Made by a program: the position numbers and the translations under genes. The notes under the pieces were generated by a model that did no database searches, had not been told where the DNA came from, and worked only from the letters and a program-made list of their open reading frames with translations. This document shows positions 61,450-64,000 of a stretch of 64,000 bases of DNA, piece after piece. Each line of letters begins with the position of its first letter. The first letter of the stretch is position 1. The DNA is from Serripes groenlandicus. Lineage: Eukaryota > Mollusca > Bivalvia > Cardiida > Cardiidae. The stretch spans positions 60,585,062-60,649,061 of the forward strand of contig JASEVX010000007.1 of the NCBI GenBank assembly GCA_031761405.1. Direction: 5' to 3'.

Positions 61450-63991
61450 CAACCAAGTTATTACTCAATTCAATTCAACTCAATTTTATTAGGCATTCGG
61501 CAAATAGACATGCCATTGGCCATAAACAATAGATACATGAAAATATGACAATGATAAATATGTACATTCTATACATACATTAGACAAAATATATACATAT
61601 ATTATATTGCTGAAAAAGTAATACATTTTTAAAATAATTAGACTATATTTTCTAAACTTAAATCTCTCATTTCCAAAGCTTCTTTAATAAATTTTGCCGT
61701 ATTGACTTGCGTCTTTCTTCTTTTTGATGCCAGTATATTGGTAAATTGGGTAACAGTTGGCCAGGTTATAGAAAGGAGTCTTTTTCTTAAATCATTGAAT
61801 TTCGGACAAATGCATAGGAAGTGATATTCTGTTTCAATCTGCATTGAATTACAAAGTTTACAAATTCTGTTCGCTCTATCAATATTTTCGAATCGTCCAG
61901 TTTCAATTGCAAGTTTATGCGCTGATAGTCTAAATTGGCTAAATTTAATCCTAAGTTTTTCATTTTTTAAATTCATTAAATAATTTTCAAATTCAAAACA
62001 ATTCTTAAACTTACAGTAATACTCTAATCTCGAGCAATTATTTATAGAACTAAGCCATTCTTGAATAAAAGTGTCTCTAATGCGTCTTTGAATAGTTTTA
62101 AAACATAAGCTGGATGTATTATCAGAATTCATTAAATATGAAAACCCATAATCATCAAGCTTCTGTTTCACTTTATTGCACCAGAAAGATTTAGAGCGAT
62201 TTGATATAATAATTTGCTCACTGTATACTGTGTACCTTAAACTATCTGTATTATCTTTAATTTTTAACCAATATCTGAGTGATCGTTCGAGAGCTATTAT
62301 CGTCAAAGGATATCGACCGAGTTCACCATAAACAGCGAAGTTCGGGGTTTGTGTTCGGACTCCAAGAATGATTTTGCAAAATTTAATGTGTAGTTTTTCA
62401 ACAGCCTTTAGACAGTATATACCCCAAACCTCCGCTCCGTATAGTAGAATCGGTGAAACCATTGCATCAAATAAAAGTAATTTTGTTTTAATATCCACTT
62501 TCACTTTTTTAAATAAAAACAAAAGATTACTCATAGCTCTTAGTGCCTGATCATGCAATGCACTAACAGCATTATGCATTAATCCTGTTTTAGAGAATTT
62601 AATCCCCAAGTAACAAAACTGATCCACTACTTCTAAAATGTCAGCACCAATAGACCATTCAAAATCACAGACTTTCTTTCTTTTTTCAAAAATACAAATT
62701 TTACTCTTACCAACATTAATTTTCAATCCCCATTTTATAGCGTAATCCGCAATACTATTCAACTGGATTTGTAAACTATGTTTATCCGTAGTGAAAAGAA
62801 CCATATCATCCGCAAACATAAGGATAAATATAGAAAGGTATTCTATGTCATTTTCTGTTAAATTATCAATATTAAAAGACTCGCTTATGTCATTAACAAA
62901 TAAAATAAACAATATCGGTGACAAAGGCTCACCTTGTTTCAATCCTACTGAAATGTTTATAAAATCAGACAGTTTTGCATTATTAGAAACCTTAATGCAT
63001 GATGTAACATTAGCATATAATGATTTTAACATGGTAACAAATTTAGAACTTAATCCCGAAGTTATAAGCTTTTGTATCAATAATTCTCTGTTTATAGTGT
63101 CAAAACATTTTTCATAATCAATAAAAGCACAAAACAATTGTTTATTATACGACAGAATCTTTTGTATAATACAGTGCAGAATAAAAATACAATCAAAAGT
63201 ACTTTTCTTTTCTCTGAAACCGAATTGGAAATCATCAAAAACATCTTCGCTTTCACAATACTTATTGAGTCTATTCCTGAGACACAGGGAGAATAATTTT
63301 GCCAGTGTGTACTTATAAGGGTAATTCCCCGATAATTTCCAGGATTATCCTTTTCACCTTTTTTGAAGATAGGAACGATAATCCCCTTTGTCCATGCCTC
63401 AGGATATATACCCGTATCATAAATTTTGTTGAAAATGACAACTAAATAAGGAGCTATAAAATCTTTTCCGTCTATAAAAAATTCTGTTGCTATATTATCA
63501 ATTCCCGAACTTTTGTTACGATTCAACAAAGAAATATTAGACTTATTGTCTTCGATAGTAAATGTTTTATCTAAGCTGTCGATACGTATATACGCTGTGT
63601 TGGAAGACTCTTCACCTGCTACATCCAACAAATTGCCGTTATTCGATAGTCGTTCAAAGTGCTCTACAAAATCATGCGCAGACAATCGAGTATCGGAAGG
63701 TTTACTATTATTGTACTTTTTTATTGTTTTCCAAAATTTACGGCTATTTCTCTTACTTAATTCAGACAAATTTTGCCCCTCTTTTGTAAAATACTTTCTC
63801 TTGGCTCGGCGTTTTGCATAAGCATATTGATTTCTTAATTTCAAAAAAGTAAGTTTGTTATCATTTGTTCGGCTCTTCTTAAAGTGTTCTTTGCTTCTTA
63901 TAAAATCGATTTTTGACTTCTTACAATCCTCGTCATACCATGGACAACTTTTTTTTCTTACCCCCAGGTCTATTCTTAAATTTCTTACCAT
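61450..63991 (-). pseudogene. Non-LTR retrotransposon, reverse transcriptase and C-terminal zinc tail; frameshifted, runs off the window edge
   Basis: On the minus strand, the 63991 frame has LGVRKKSCPWYDEDCKKSK, NYRGITLIST and upstream linker motifs. After about 63305 the sense moves to another frame (extra CA in a GTGTGT tract), which reads through QFGFREKKSTFDCIF, then CAFIDYEKCFDT, GLKQGEPLSPILFILFVNDI and the catalytic FADDMVLF (residue about 110 of the 61638-63137 frame). It ends in a zf-RVT-like CKLCNSMQIETEYHFLCICP. The 3' UTR is short, with an aattcaattcaactcaa tail. The endonuclease and ORF1 lie beyond the window. The clade was not determined (Jockey/CR1-like order is possible). One frameshift argues against activity, though the YADD-equivalent FADD is intact. 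Confidence 0.75.
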
Positions 63992-64000
63992 AAGTTTGTT

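Overview
This window looks like AT-rich, intron-bearing animal DNA, most probably from a bivalve mollusc. The evidence is split coding exons with GT/AG borders, tRNA-derived SINEs with (AATC)n tails, non-LTR retrotransposons, a C2H2 zinc-finger array, and dispersed tandem-repeat families (for example the 'tgacctagtttttgaccc' and 'caagagggccatgatggccc' types) that I associate from memory with bivalve genomes. The species cannot be fixed from the sequence. No bacterial genes, operons or CRISPR arrays are present.

Host genes are few. A NEK-like Ser/Thr protein kinase lies on the minus strand in six recognisable exons (39178-39267, 15305-15583, 14225-14331, 13205-13304, 12870-12971, 12262-12405). 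They join in frame from the Gly-rich loop through [11 protein letters not shown] and GTPFYMSPE to the C-lobe, with a first intron of about 23.6 kb. A paralogous copy of exon 2 sits downstream of the last exon (11130-11390) inside a segmental duplication. A long C2H2 zinc-finger ORF (53291-55342, minus) carries two in-frame stops and a two-finger higher-order repeat.

The rest is mostly mobile DNA. (1) 838-7817 is a 7.0-kb DNA transposon with 36-bp terminal inverted repeats. It encodes an RNase-H-like, DUF7869-type putative transposase and a Cys-protease-like protein, each broken by one stop codon. (2) Many non-autonomous elements share one plan: a 5' hairpin, often a satellite-like core, a subterminal copy of the 5' motif in inverse orientation, a 3' hairpin, then CTTG(T). 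Three insertions can be 'emptied' by eye, and all show exact insertion between A and T without target duplication, as expected of Helitron/Helentron-like rolling-circle elements. (3) There are non-LTR retrotransposon remnants at 11690-11932, 15855-20850, 21651-22826 and 61450-63991. (4) A gag-like and an SGNH-hydrolase-like ORF lie at 42760-44750. (5) MITEs with TTAA-type targets and three SINE copies are scattered throughout.

Layout: 1-8001, Helentron-like element carrying the DNA transposon; 8002-15600, repeats and kinase exons; 15.6-27 kb, a LINE interrupted by nested Helentron-like elements, followed by a second nested pair; 27-41 kb, tandem-repeat arrays and kinase exon 1; 42-46.6 kb, retroelement ORFs and a Helentron-like array; 47-53 kb, SINEs, MITEs and satellites; 53.3-55.4 kb, zinc-finger array; 55.5-60.8 kb, head-to-tail tandem-repeat elements; 61.4-64 kb, a LINE running off the edge. 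All identifications rest on reading motifs; no database search was possible.
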